Assembly (NCBI GenBank): GCA_002081555.1
Contig: KV921036.1
Location: forward strand, 1 to 64,000
Direction of reading: 5' to 3'
Source: Protostelium mycophagum
Taxonomy: Eukaryota; Evosea; Variosea; Protosteliida; Protosteliaceae
DNA length: 64,000 nt
Shown: positions 47,573-64,000 of the stretch, piece after piece
Layout: each line of letters starts with the position of its first letter
How positions within the stretch are numbered: position 1 is the stretch's first letter
Position numbers and translations under genes: made by a program
The notes under the pieces: generated by a model
Seen by the model: only the letters and a program-made list of their open reading frames with translations
Told to the model about the DNA's origin: nothing
Database searches by the model: none

Positions 47573-49244
47573 ATGACACAGGACGAGGGCCATTCTGATT
47601 ACGAAGAGGTATCACAAGAGGAGACCCCCACTGTGCTTCTCATTGTACCGGATCAGTTGAGACAACCGACAATTAAGGGTGATAATCATCGACTTAGATG
47701 ATTACGTTGAATTAATGAGAATTCAGCACTACTCAACAAGGAATCCTCCATAGACGATAACCAGCACTCTTGGGAGTTGGATAATCGCTATTACTCCGTC
47801 ACCCTCACGGTTCATGTTTTGAATTCGGGAGACAAAAAAACAGCTGAAGAACTGTCCAAGGGTTGTGGTGCCGTCATCATCGTCTTCGATGGTTCTGAGG
47901 TGATTCTTCAAAAATGATCAATCATTTTACGGGCAACTGAAACATAGAAAGGATCGGTTTAAGAATGATGTGGAACCTTGGTCGTCCTTTTTAGATCAAG
48001 TCGATCCCTCTGTCAGTTTGTGTTTAGCAGCGAAGACAACTGAAAATCCTGCAGAGGGTGTGTCCTCTTGATCCATGATCCCCTCTCATTATTTCTGAGG
48101 ACTCATATCCTTCTGATGGAAATGGACCATCAAAAATTGACTTCTTTTTCAGGTTTAGAAGCCTCGTACACCAAGTATAATTCTTGGTCAATAGATCATG
48201 GTGTTGAGTTTGTGCCTTCTTACACTTTTGATTTTGCTCAAGGTGACCTTCTCGATTTTTTGGATTTATTTCATTGTTAATACGAAATATTTTTTGTGAT
48301 TTTAAATACAATATTTCTGAATGCTTTTCGCCGCAAGACTCACCAGCACAGATTCTGGTGAAGAAGATAGTTATGGTGTGGAGCGCATAGGTGTAGATAG
48401 AGTTGTAGAAGCACTGCAGAGTAACGTTTGGCCGGGCATGGTCTACAAGACCCAGTCAAGACCCACCGAGTCACGCACGGCGGAGAACTTTGGCTCGGAA
48501 GGTATTTCCCGCCAAATCCTCTATTTTAAATTTTGAATCGTGACAATTTGTTTAATTCTGCAGATCATGACATTATGGCGGCGCTCGCAACAACCATCCA
48601 ATCGTAAGTATTTATTTTATAAGAATTATCTATTTCAATTATAGTAATGATACATGATGTACACCTCTAATAGCATCACTCACACAATGATTTTCGACGA
48701 TAAAAAATGCAACTGATTCCTTAACGTGACGGTTGATGGTAACAACCGTGATTGTCAAATTGTGTCAAAGCCGCAAATCCCAGCATAAAAAACACTCTGA
48801 CTTCTTCAGTGCACAAATCACTCCACAACCGGCCCACAGCACCCAAACAGCCGACAATACCAAAGACAAGGAAGCTCATGACAGAGCCGCGGCTCTTCTA
48901 CGTGACCTGGGTGGATCCGATGACGAAGCGCCAGAGGACTGCAAGGAGATGAAACAGTTGGCATCTTTGGAGAAGGCAATGTTGCAATTGGATCAAGTGT
49001 GTAGAGTTTTCACTTGTTTTTTCTGCTGTGGATCTACATCGTTGTAGTCTGAAATTTATGAAAAAATTAATTTTCTATGAAATATTGTTTTATTTTTTCT
49101 GGTACTAAATGGAAAGTTTGTGATGACTGGTTGTAGATGAGGAGTAAAGCGCAAGGGCTCCCAGATCGCGAGAGAAGAGAACTCGCAGCGAAGATCGCCA
49201 TGTCTTTCCTCAGTGAGATGGGTGACTCTGAAGAGGACGAATAA
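47573..49244 (+). CDS. AAGAB: AAGAB/p34, adaptor-complex assembly chaperone
   Basis: Matches the alpha- and gamma-adaptin binding protein p34. The N-terminal pseudo-GTPase (Rab-like) domain has TVLLIVPDQLRQP, YYSVTLTVHVLN, CGAVIIVFDGSE and NSWSIDHGVEFVPSY; it ends with GVERIGVDRVVEALQSNVWP, the most conserved part of the family. The C-terminal helical region (LASLEKAMLQLDQMRSKAQG, RRELAAKIAMSFLSEMG) corresponds to the p34 dimerisation/adaptin-binding end, and the protein ends EDE. It chaperones assembly of AP-1 and AP-2 in the cytosol. About seven exons. Confidence 0.88.
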
Positions 49245-49330
49245 ACACAACACCTCTACCAGAAATAAAAAAACACCTCATCTACAACGCTGTAAACCGC
49301 GGACTCAGAACTCAACACTCAAGAAGACGA

Positions 49331-51304
49331 CTAGGACTCGTCTATTGTCCCTTTTTCCAACTCTTCCAAGTTCCATTTTGTGGACTCTATCTTCTCAAGT
49401 GTTGCGGCATATTCTTCCACCAGCTCGTCAAAGCCGAATCCGATTTCATAGTCTAAGAGCTTCTGGCTGCTCTGCTGCAGTTCTCGCTGTGAATCTGACA
49501 GTCTGTCCTCCAGCATCTGCCTGAGATCTGTTAGTGGAGATGTATGTGGAAATTTCGGGGAGATTTTGTGAAGATGTCATAGGAGATGATGAGATATCTT
49601 ACCTTATTGATTCTAACGCTGGGACTTTGTCTGTTGTGTATGTCTCTGTCAAAAATTTATACTTGAGCATCCTGGAAATTTCAGTGAATTTTCTATGAAT
49701 TTCACGAGATTTTACCTCAACTTGAAGGACATTGCCTCAAACCTCTGTCGGTACCATTGTGATGCGACATCTTGTGATTTGTACTCTGATCCCAATACGT
49801 GCTCCTCCAGCAGTTTCCCCATGAAGTGAAGGCATTTGTGCAGTGTCTACACCGCTCAGTCACAGTATATACTCATAGAATCCCAGCTATGCTGCAGAAA
49901 TCTTCTTGTGGTACTCTGCGGCAATAAAGTCTTTCGCGGAATACAACAAAACAATGATCTCATCACAAATTACACCAAGTGTAACCTAAACCCTAAACCC
50001 ACCAAAAACACAAATTATTTAAATTTTTCAATACATCTGTCACCTCATTGTATTGAACTGTCAAAACTTCAAACTCGTTTTCCATGTCTCTTAAGTCGTA
50101 TTTCAGCCTGGAAATATTGTCTTTAGTACTCGTGATGTATGAGTCCAGTTGTGTTAGTTTAGTTCGAAGAGCGAGGAGTCCGGAGCGGCCCGTCTTGTTG
50201 TTCACGTCTGAGTGAAATTACTTTTGTTCAATGGAATATTGGGTCAAGTGTGTTTCATTTACTTTCTGTGTGTTCTTGGGTGATTTGCGGCAAACAGCCG
50301 CAAATCGCGATAAAATGTTCTACTGATGCAAAGTATTTAGACATTCCAAACATTGATTTCATAAGCAAAATATTTCTTGCTTCTAATTTGCAGCCGCTAT
50401 TACTTAAAAAAACATGAGATATCATGAGCAACCTCGTGGGGAAAAATGAAGACGTCTCACCTTTGGTAAAATCGGGATCATAGAAGGCGCCAATTTGTTC
50501 ACATTTTTTCCAAAGCCTAAAAAACTCAACATCTCCTTTTCCACGAGATCTGATTTCTTGGCACGGTATCATACCGCGTATGTACGGTTAATACCGTAAA
50601 TAATCATACCTCAGTTCTAGTACAGATTCGACATATGACTTTAAAGATTGATCACTCTCTCCTGCTTCATTTTTTCCTGTGAAAAATCAATTTTAAGTTA
50701 ATTTATTTGCAGAAATCAATTTTATCACTATGTAAATTTTTTGGCTCATTAGAGATTTTATTTTTGATTTTGAAACACTATAAGTGTAGAAGAATTCTGT
50801 TGCTTCTTACCACTACCGATTTCTTGTAGAGATTGTCTGTACAACTGTGGTGTAATTCCCAGAACATATTTGTAATTCTCATCTTCTGAAGCGGTTGATC
50901 TGGTGAGGTTCAAGTGTTGCAGCGTCTCTGCCGCAGTGAGACTCTGATTTAGAGCTTCGGCGTGCTGGATGATTCAGATCATTTTTCAAAGTTTGAACTC
51001 ACCTGTGAGATCTCGCCGCCGTTCGTCTTTTCGATCTGATTGTCTTTCACGACGGTCCTCAGTTCTGAGATGATGACTAATTTGTCCAGGTATTGTTGCC
51101 TTGAAGATGACGTCAACATGTTACTCTGTAACAGATTAGATTATCTGGAACGTTCACATTTCGTACTTCTTGTAGATCATTATACACGCCGACATCAGAT
51201 CCATCCTCTGCTAAATGTCGAGATGAGAGGTCTTCCAATAATTTGACAAAATTGGGAGATTTCCCTTCTGTAGGATTGGGCAGGACAATGGGCAGGGACT
51301 GCAT
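49331..51304 (-). CDS. HAUS4: HAUS4-like augmin subunit
   Basis: Resembles HAUS augmin-like complex subunit 4, which helps recruit gamma-tubulin to existing microtubules in the spindle. Order: MQSLPIVLPNPTEGKSPNFV, QQYLDKLVIISELRTVVKDN, a conserved segment RLWKKCEQIGAFYDPDF (compare CFTLLCYYDPNSD in human), a central coiled coil (LTQLDSYITSTKDNISRLKY), MLKYKFLTETYTTDKVPALE and the end GFDELVEEYAATLEKIESTK, aligned to the human end (EFDRLVKEYTVLKQATENKR). Similarity is weak but collinear. About eleven exons; introns carry GC-hairpin, GAAATTTC and TTTAGGG motifs. Confidence 0.75.
50283..50305. repeat. GC hairpin TGCGGC-n-GCCGCA (best copy)
   Basis: ATTTGCGGC and GCCGCAAAT form a 9-bp stem with a 5-nt loop in a HAUS4 intron. 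Similar hairpins, all in introns, are at 5248-5262, 6593-6607, 34476-34490, 38589-38603, about 41822-41837 and 44986-45001. Confidence 0.85.
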
Positions 51305-51412
51305 CTTGAAATGATAATCATGGCGGGCTGCAAATGTACGTAATTATTTAGAACTACAACGATTTCAATATTTTTCCTGCGACATTTTTTGTCATCACGA
51401 TCATTGTTAATC

Positions 51413-53096
51413 ATGACGGGAGGGCCGATGGATTTCGAAGAGAGACACTTATACTTTGATTTTGAAAAGTATTTGGAGATAGATACTGGTCCTCTGAAAG
51501 ATGATCGAGATGAACCTGGCGAGATTTGTAAATTCTTCTTGAAAGTAAGTATGATCGTCCCATATTAAAATAATGACAGTCGAAACCTCAAGTGACGTTC
51601 TATTTTTCAGACGTATTTGACCAACATGGCTGCAAGATGTCATTTTTCATCACTTCGCTGTAATTTCACATTTCAATGTTAAATCTGCACGGATGATACA
51701 TGATTTTGGCATGTCTTCCGTCGATTCGTTCATTCAACAGGATAATCTGATGATCGATAGGGTTCCTGCGCTAAAGGAAGCAATTGTCCCTTCAAGCACA
51801 GTAAAGGAGACAGAGCCGTTGTATGTAAACATTGGCTCAGAGGACTCTGCAAGAAGGCAGACAACTGCGAGTTCTTGCACGAGTATAACTTGGCCAAGAT
51901 GCCCGAGTGTTTCTTCTATTCTAAATACGGTAAGATATATCCATCATGAAAGACATGAGATTTTATATTTTGGCAACAAGTGGAATGCATGTGTTCGAAA
52001 ATGTGATGATGTTTTGTGGAAGATGAATGCATTCCATCACGTAGATGAACAGACCGCGGCAAGCCAGCTTGAAAATTGGCACAACAACAATTCATAACAA
52101 ATAAATTTCATTGTCTTATTTAATGCCATTCTCATTCCCATAAAACCAAATTCATGACCACCATTCAAAAATTCAAATTTCCCGCCAAATTTGACATCTC
52201 ATAGGTGAATGTTCGAATCCAGAGTGTCAATATCTTCACATCAACCCCGAAGACAAGATGTCAGAATGCCCATGGTTCGCGAGAGGCTTCTGCAAGAATG
52301 GGCCGAGATGTGACCACAAACACGTGAAGAAGACCGCTTGTGCGAATTATATATTGGGGTTCTGTCCTGATGGTCCCAACTGTAAATATGGACAGTAAGC
52401 TTTCTCCTTCGATTTTTCGCGCCGCTATTCACCAGTTTTAAATAAAAAAATTCAAGACGAAAATTGTGCAACACAATTTCCCGCCAAAAATTAATTCAAA
52501 ATCAGCCCCCGCTTTGAGACACCCAAGGACGAGGACGCACCGAAGAAAACGAGAACACCTATCGTTTGCCATAAATGTGGATCTGTGGGACACAAAGCCT
52601 CTCTGTGTCCAAAGGCAGAGAAGGAGACCATGTCCAGAGGGGTAAATTGACATTTTATTTATTCACCAATGTCAAATTTTGGCATCGAAAAGTCGATTCG
52701 TGGTGGCATATTGCAAAAAAATTATGTATATAAACTACCGTGCGACTGCTACAATGCTCCGAACGTGCCAAGCACGGTTAAAATTGCGGTTATAATCGTG
52801 CGCTACTAATTGGCAAAAATCATAGTGGGTGCATTTCTGCTGATTTTTTGTGGTTGTCTTTGACCATTGTAGAAATCTAATGCAAAATACAAACAATGCA
52901 ATACAAATCAATTTGTTGCATTAACTCACAGTCACAGCCTGACGGGAAGCCGCTACCAAGACCACTGGAGAGTATCGTCTGTTACAAATGTGGGCAGAAC
53001 GGACACTATGCCAATCACTGTACACAGAACCCAGGAGGTCCACCAGCTCGTTTCAGCGGGAATGAATACCAACAGAGAACGCACCCGCAGTGGTGA
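51413..53096 (+). CDS. CPSF4: CPSF30 (CPSF4), polyadenylation zinc-finger subunit
   Basis: The 30-kDa subunit of the cleavage and polyadenylation factor, which reads the AAUAAA signal. Five CCCH fingers: CKFFLKGSCAKGSNCPFKH (joined across the 216-nt intron 51545-51760), CKHWLRGLCKKADNCEFLH, CFFYSKYGECSNPECQYLH, CPWFARGFCKNGPRCDHKH and CANYILGFCPDGPNCKYGH. Two CCHC knuckles follow (CHKCGSVGHKASLC and CYKCGQNGHYANHC), one more than in human CPSF4. Starts MTGGPMDFEERHLYFDF. About six exons; divergent from HAUS4 (108 bp). Confidence 0.95.
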
Positions 53097-53347
53097 TCAT
53101 AAAGATGAAGAATTATATCAATTTTTATTTCTTTTTTTGCAGATTTTGGCAGATTCGTCACAGACACGTTAATTACCGAGGACTTTAACGTGGTGTTAAC
53201 GAGGAACTTGGAAAAAATCTTCATTCATGGGATTTTCTTCACTAGACAAATTTATTTGAAGTCATTTAATTCAAAGTAAACAGCGCAAGATTCAAAGAGC
53301 CAAAGAATCTGCAGGCAAAATTGCATTGTTTTGTCTTTATTTATTGG
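53097..53347. other. CPSF30 3' flank / U2 3' flank
   Basis: 251 bp holding the CPSF30 3' UTR and the region 3' of U2 snRNA. It carries an ACCG/CGTTAAC-type inverted repeat at about 53172-53200. No gene seen. Confidence 0.4.
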
Positions 53348-53532
53348 GATGGACGAAAGCCTGAGGTAGTGCTATACCGGCATCATCCGGTCTCTTGATC
53401 GCTGCAAGCAGCGAGAGCAATCGACCACGTCTAAAAATAAGAATAGTCTTGGACAAAGCCATATACTAGCAGACTATGCTAATAAGAACAGATACTACAC
53501 TTGGATCAAAGCTCGGTAAGCCGAGAAGTCCT
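53348..53532 (-). ncRNA. U2 spliceosomal snRNA
   Basis: On the minus strand the segment starts with stem-loop I (CTTCTCGGCTTACCGAG), then the invariant branch-site recognition block CCAAGTGTAGTATCTGTTCT with GUAGUA, as in U2 of all eukaryotes. Stem IIa folds (TTAGCA TAGTC TGCTAG), an Sm site follows (TTATTTTTAG), and stem III and stem-loop IV are present (GCCGGTATAGCACTACC, compare human GGUAUUGCAGUACC). Length about 185 nt is normal. Ends are approximate. GUAGUA pairs with the branch site of the many introns in this genome. Confidence 0.93.
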
Positions 53533-53942
53533 GCTTTCTTCGCTCTGGACTTTGTATTATTTTGGTGAGCGTAGTCTCAAGACATTATCCGCTTGCGCTC
53601 AGGCCTTGTTTGGAGAAAAGCTCCAGAGAATTGATGAAGAATCTTTCCGGAATTTTCTCAAGGGGTTTTACGGGTTGTAATTGCAATAATGCCAACATCC
53701 AACAAATCTTTTCAGCAGCCAACTCAATTAAAACTGTTGAATACTCCTATTGCACAACTTGGATCCGACTTTCTGTGGTTGAGTGGCATCTCAGAGATAA
53801 CTGGTACTCGTGAAAAAGCACCAAGGCGAGATGTACCTCAAGTCACATTGTGATTACCACGAGTGGTCAAGAATTGCCTTCCCATCAACAAGAGTGTAAC
53901 CTGACTTGGTGAAACGAGGGTCTATCTACAACAAGACATCTT

Positions 53943-54390
53943 CAAAATTCCTCATCTTTGCGGTGTGAGGCTATACGCTTCAGGTCCTCTTCCGGTGTGC
54001 GGTAAGTGCTGGAGTGAAACCGCTCGGTGAAGCTGAACAATCGGATGAAGTCGAATCTGTTCCAACACACACTTTTAAATTAAATCAATCAATCCGATTG
54101 AAGGATTCTAGAATTGAATTGATAACTGTTTTGATGAGTTATAGAGAGTAGTTGATAGACTGTATCAAAAACGTTTTGATAAAGTAGTAAGGTGATCACA
54201 CACCAAAGACGGCGGTTTCCGCAAACTTGGATTCCCGATAGGCCGAAACGTGGGGTTTTTCTTCGGGTTTCTTTCACAAAAACACAACACCAAACAGCGG
54301 CCACGATTTCAACAAGGATTTGAAGGTCGCGATCTTCGCTTCGAAGAATTAATACGTGGCTTTGGTTGGGTTGCGCTTGAAGCTTCCCCA
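53943..54390 (-). CDS. Hypothetical protein, 3' exons only
   Basis: A minus-strand exon at 53943-54056 reads DFIRLFSFTERFHSSTYRTP and EEDLKRIASHRKDEEF then stop, and joins in frame across an intron to an upstream exon ending AETAVFGV (to 54200). Further upstream the frame is unclear and no start was found. Not recognised. The remainder of 53533-54549 shows nothing else; 53533-53600 should hold the U2 promoter. Confidence 0.35.
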
Positions 54391-54549
54391 CACAACCTCC
54401 AAAGTCGAATTTTTTGGCAGGTCACGGATCACACCTGAGAAATTTCATTTGGCTTTGGTAATGAAAAGGCGCACGTCACCTGGGTTACTATCCGTCGACA
54501 CCGAATTTATCCGGTCCGAATTTAATGATGGAAAACTGAGTCTATCATA

Positions 54550-55068
54550 ATGAATGTCGACCAGCAAGTTGATAACTCGATTTCCACCAAAACAACTACG
54601 GCCATGAGCTGCACTGCTGCCTTCAACTTGACATCAGCTCTCAGCTCCTTCTTGCAGGAGAAAGGCTTCGTGGATATATCCCCAAACATCTCTGGCTCGA
54701 GTCCTGTCATCCAAACCGACTTTCAGCAGTCTATGCAAGCCATTAAAGAATATAACAAACAATTCCACAAGAGGACACCACCAAAAGGAAAAGCTTCACC
54801 AAATAATTCGGTCACGGATCTATCTGCACAAGGCGCAGTCCTTCGCAACTTCTTCTCACCGAGCAGCATCCCTTCCAAACTTATAGACACACCCTCATCG
54901 CCGAACGGAACACATTCACCTTCCATTTTAAAGAAGAGAGGGACTTACGAAATCAACCGAAAACTCCCGGAAGAGGAGAAGAAGAGAGTCAAGTGGGGAA
55001 TGAAGGAAACACAGACAATGGACTCTCAAATCGCGCCACAAGCCATCTCTGTGAAAGGTTCAAGTTGA
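54550..55068 (+). CDS. Candidate PP1 regulatory protein (SILK + RVxF)
   Basis: An intronless gene for a 172-residue, Ser/Thr/Pro-rich, probably disordered protein; unusual here because nearly all neighbours are intron-rich. Residues 125-128 are SILK and 146-149 are RVKW inside EEKKRVKWG. SILK followed by an RVxF/RVxW motif is the standard docking pair for protein phosphatase 1 regulators. There are many SP/TP sites (ISPN, SSPV, TPPK, ASPN, FSPS, TPSSPN, HSPS), which suggests cyclin-dependent or MAP kinase control. No homologue recognised; function is inferred from motifs alone. Confidence 0.65.
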   Translation: MNVDQQVDNSISTKTTTAMSCTAAFNLTSALSSFLQEKGFVDISPNISGSSPVIQTDFQQSMQAIKEYNKQFHKRTPPKGKASPNNSVTDLSAQGAVLRNFFSPSSIPSKLIDTPSSPNGTHSPSILKKRGTYEINRKLPEEEKKRVKWGMKETQTMDSQIAPQAISVKGSS

Positions 55069-55206
55069 AAAATGCAGCAGCCCGAAACATTTTCTGAACC
55101 AACACAAACACGCACCCAGACGCAAGAGACCTGAAAGGCTGTAATCTAGCATCGAATGTACATAAAATGAGATGACTTTATGTTTTCTTTTTGTTTGTGA
55201 AATCCG

Positions 55207-57872
55207 TCAGTTCCACAGCAGCAGGAAGTTGAGACTTTGAACGACCTTTTCTGGGGTGGATGTCCCCCCCAACTGCGTTGTAGTTGAGTCGAATATATTG
55301 GCGGGAAAAACTTACGGTCTGGGGAGTAGTAACCAATGTACTGATCCACTTCTTTTTCTATCTCTTTGTGCGATCCAGTGGGCGAGATGATGGCTGTTTG
55401 TATCAGCATGATCTAAAGACAATGCAATGCGGTTGATTGCATCAAGAACAAACTTGATGCATCTTTGTATTGCTGCATTCTGTTTTACAAATTTCAGGCA
55501 AAGAAGAATCTATGTCGCATCGAGACTTTCTGTATATCGCTGCGCGTTATAAAAGCCACAAAAGATGAGGTCATCACAACTCACCTTGATCCTTCGATTC
55601 CTCAGTCTTGTCGGATTTGCTGACTTGGGCGTCTATCGTTGTCCCGGATATCTTCACTTTGTTATTCTCGTCTATTTTTGGTATCGGCCAGTCGTCCATG
55701 TTTGGCAATACCATCGTCTGCAGAATTTCTGCTTTGATTTTGTGTATCTACAACGAGTCATTTTCGACGATCTACAACTTGAAGCTCACAATGATACTGG
55801 CTAAGGTAGGTATATTTCCCAAAACTTTGTACTTGTGCTCTCCAATCTCTGTCTTCACGTCCACTTCCACGTTGGGCTCGCCATAAAATCCCAGCCAGAA
55901 TCTATTTTTAGATCAGTCATCCACAACGGCCCAATGATTTGAGCCCACTTGGAGGAAGGGGGAGCAGAGAAGTGTATGTGTGCTTGTCCTGAAATGTGCT
56001 TGATTTCAACAGATAAAGTGACGGGAAAAGTGAATTTTCTGATGGCGAGAGGGATCTCGAAGACAGCCTCAATGCTCAAGTGAAATCCCCCGTGATATAC
56101 GAAATCTAAATCCGCTTTCTAGGAAAATTCAGCGTTGTAGACGGTCGGTTTTGGCGGGAAACTCACCACATCGCCTTGGTCTGAGACATGTAATAATTTC
56201 ACGCTGTTTATGATGGGTAGATTCGGACCGAAATATACATCTGCGATGCTGATATGTTTCTGTACAATTTAAATTATTGAAATGTCAAACTACAACGAGA
56301 CTGACCACTATGGAAGGTTTCTCTATCTTGCTCAATTTTTTCTCGAATTTTTCAGTCAAAAATTCTTGAAATCCTTTAGAGTCGTGAATCCTCCACAAAA
56401 TCCTGCAAAAAACGGCTATATCTGTCAGTTCACATTTTGACAATCTACAACTGTTTTGTACATTCCCACAATGAGATGAGACATAAAATAACAATAAAAT
56501 ATTTTTCACTTCTACTTGAGTAAGTACAAAAGACATGATGCAATATGATCAAAGAACCAAAGATTCACCAGTGAGCCAATGTGGATTATCATCGGTTGTA
56601 TGGTTTGTCAGCCTCTCAGACATTTTGCCCCAGAACTCCGTCTGGTGCTTCTCTGCGTCGGTCCGGGGCTCACCCATCTTGGTTGCTTTTCCGAGAAGAA
56701 GATACCATTCTTCGAGGTCTTTCGCCTGTTTGAAGACGAGATATATGGCCTGGTGATCTGAACACGGTTAGGAACGTGAGAGGTCGCGGTAAGGGAGGTG
56801 TCTTTTTGAGATTTCGAGTTGGAAAAATCATCATGCTGGAGAGATGAGATGTCATGGAATATAGAGAGGCGTACTGGGTATGACATCTCTGGTGGGGTGT
56901 GATAAGACGATCCAATTTGTGTTCCTCCATAGAGGTCTTCCGTTCTTCTTCAACAGCCCAGTGGTGACTTGGCACCCGTCTAAACATACAGGCCTCATAC
57001 AAGCGGCAGCTTTGTCGTCCACGAATTGAAATAACATATTGTTTCTAAGAACTGCCCAGTTCCAAGCCTGATGAGATTTAGAGATCAACTCATATGACTC
57101 ATGATTGGAACTGTTTTGATTTATTTTGAGGCTCTGCCATCACATAGATATGAAATAAAAGTTTATCTTCTAAAGTAAAGCTGTAGAAGAATCTTGTGGA
57201 GAACAAGTACTGGGGGTCTACCAGTGCACAGATTTGAAGCCAAAGATGAGGAATTCAATCTGTCACAGCGGGATATATCTTGTACACAAAAGATTAACGG
57301 AAATGATGTGATTCGATTTCGATTCATTTTCAAATAGAATACCTTGAAATCAGATTCCACTTTGCCTTCTTTTTGTTTGTCTGTGTATTCTTTTGGAGTT
57401 TTTGTCAACAATTTGAACCACGCCTTCGGTGTGTATTTGCCGGGATGATTTTCCTCAGCTTATCACATCAGCTACAGACATTCATGGACATCAACTATCT
57501 TACGAGGTGAATTAACGGTGGGTGGCAGTTGTGAAAGACGTTCATTACGAGGAGTGGTTTGTCCGCTGCTGGTTGTATCCTTCTGATTGATGGATGTTGC
57601 TTCTGCCAACAGATCTCTTGCCTCTTTGTCCTTTGGCTGCATCAGAACAAAATTACAGGTGCGTGACTCACCAACAGGACTTGTGGCAATTGAGCCATGA
57701 TCTTCATTGAAGAATCCACATATTCATTTTGTGCCTCAGTTAGCGCTCCTGATACGCGAGAGAGGATGAAATACGCGGCAATGAAAACGAATGTCACCCC
57801 ACCAAGGGCAAAGATGAAAGTGTATACAAACAGTGACCATAATACCTCGAAGAGGTATGTAAAGAAGAACAT
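55207..57872 (-). CDS. TEX2/Nvj2-type SMP lipid-transfer protein
   Basis: A membrane protein of the TEX2/Nvj2 class acting at ER contact sites. The N-terminal membrane segment is FVYTFIFALGGVTFVFIAAY with a preceding hydrophobic helix; next comes a linker (ATSINQKDTTSSGQ), a split PH-like domain (KAWFKLLTKTPKEYTD, AIYLVFKQAKDLEEWYLLLG) and the SMP lipid-binding domain: ILWRIHDSKGFQEFLTEKFE, VYFGPNLPIINSVKLLHVSD, ADLDFVYHGGFHLSIEAVFE and LGFYGEPNVEVDVKTEIGE. It ends QSLNFLLLWN. The start ATG at 57872 lies just before the membrane segment; a few residues could be added by an exon upstream. About ten exons, some introns with TCTACAACG. Confidence 0.82.
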
Positions 57873-58077
57873 GCCGTCCTCCAGATGGCGTTCTTCAGCT
57901 TCTTGGTGAGTTTGCAAATGCCCTACCGTGCAATCTTACACGGCAACTGCCGTCCTTTGAAATTTGAATGTAAATGGATGTAATCCTGGTGTGTCTACAA
58001 TCGTAATTCAAGGAATTTATTTCCAAAACGACGTTCACATCTTCATTTTGAAGAAGATCACTTTATAATCTCTCGAA

Positions 58078-62871
<4,794 letters not shown>

Positions 62872-62895
62872 AAATAGAACTCAAGAAATTCAAAT

Positions 62896-64000
<1,105 letters not shown>

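Noticed and set aside
53562-53813. Plus-strand frame MVSVVSRHYPLALRP... next to U2
   Set aside because: It overlaps the expected U2 upstream region and shows no coding character or family.

Overview
The window is nuclear DNA of an intron-rich, gene-dense protist. The genes are split by many short GT-AG introns (mostly about 35-220 nt), stop codons are standard, and the gene set (sedolisin/physarolisin-type protease, two-domain GPI-anchored Cu/Zn SOD, adenylyl cyclase 10-type cyclase, many-exon LRR receptor kinase, U2 snRNA with snRNP-type features) fits an amoebozoan, for example a protosteloid amoeba. The lineage is an inference from gene content; no species marker is present.

Layout. 1-1871 is a gene-free repeat mosaic with a decayed Ty3/gypsy piece. 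It is followed by a two-TM DEG/ENaC-like membrane protein (-), a large LRR receptor with a tyrosine-kinase-like domain (+), a NUDT17-like Nudix hydrolase (+), a GPI-anchored double Cu/Zn SOD (-), a divergent ER Hsp70 ending in HDEL (-), a GH125 mannosidase (+), a MATE transporter (+), a sedolisin protease (-), a CZIB/DUF866 zinc protein (-), a small coiled-coil protein (+), HYPK (-), a very large ADCY10-type adenylyl cyclase with a C-terminal membrane anchor (+), the ribosome-biogenesis factor CEBPZ/Noc1 (-), an E3 ligase joining RING-IBR modules to a MYCBP2-type RCR domain (+), a UPF1/SMUBP2-type helicase (-), AAGAB/p34 (+), augmin subunit HAUS4 (-), CPSF30 (+), U2 snRNA (-), a candidate PP1 regulator (+), a TEX2/Nvj2-type SMP lipid-transfer protein (-), tubulin cofactor D (+) and the 3' part of an ABCC transporter (-) that runs off the end.

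Genes mostly alternate strand. Convergent pairs are separated by as little as 16-24 bp (27117/27134, 35174/35197, 62871/62896). Divergent pairs share very short promoters: 87 bp for HYPK/cyclase, and a single base between the start codons of CEBPZ and the RING-IBR-RCR gene.

The most distinctive genome-wide signal is in the introns. The same short motifs recur in introns of unrelated genes on both strands: a CGTTGTAG 3' splice-site motif (with its palindrome TCTACAACGTTGTAGA), repeated GAAATTTC units, GC-rich TGCGGC-nnn-GCCGCA hairpins, ACCGT/ACGGT hairpins, and TTTAGGG telomere-like repeats. This looks like several families of introner-like elements or their relics. The most unusual proteins are the LRR receptor tyrosine kinase, the RING-IBR-RCR ligase, the HDEL Hsp70 lacking a key ATPase aspartate, and the tail-anchored 'soluble' cyclase.

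All gene spans are given from start codon to stop codon including introns. Exon joins were made by eye from GT-AG sites, reading frame and family similarity, so exact splice sites and some starts may be off.
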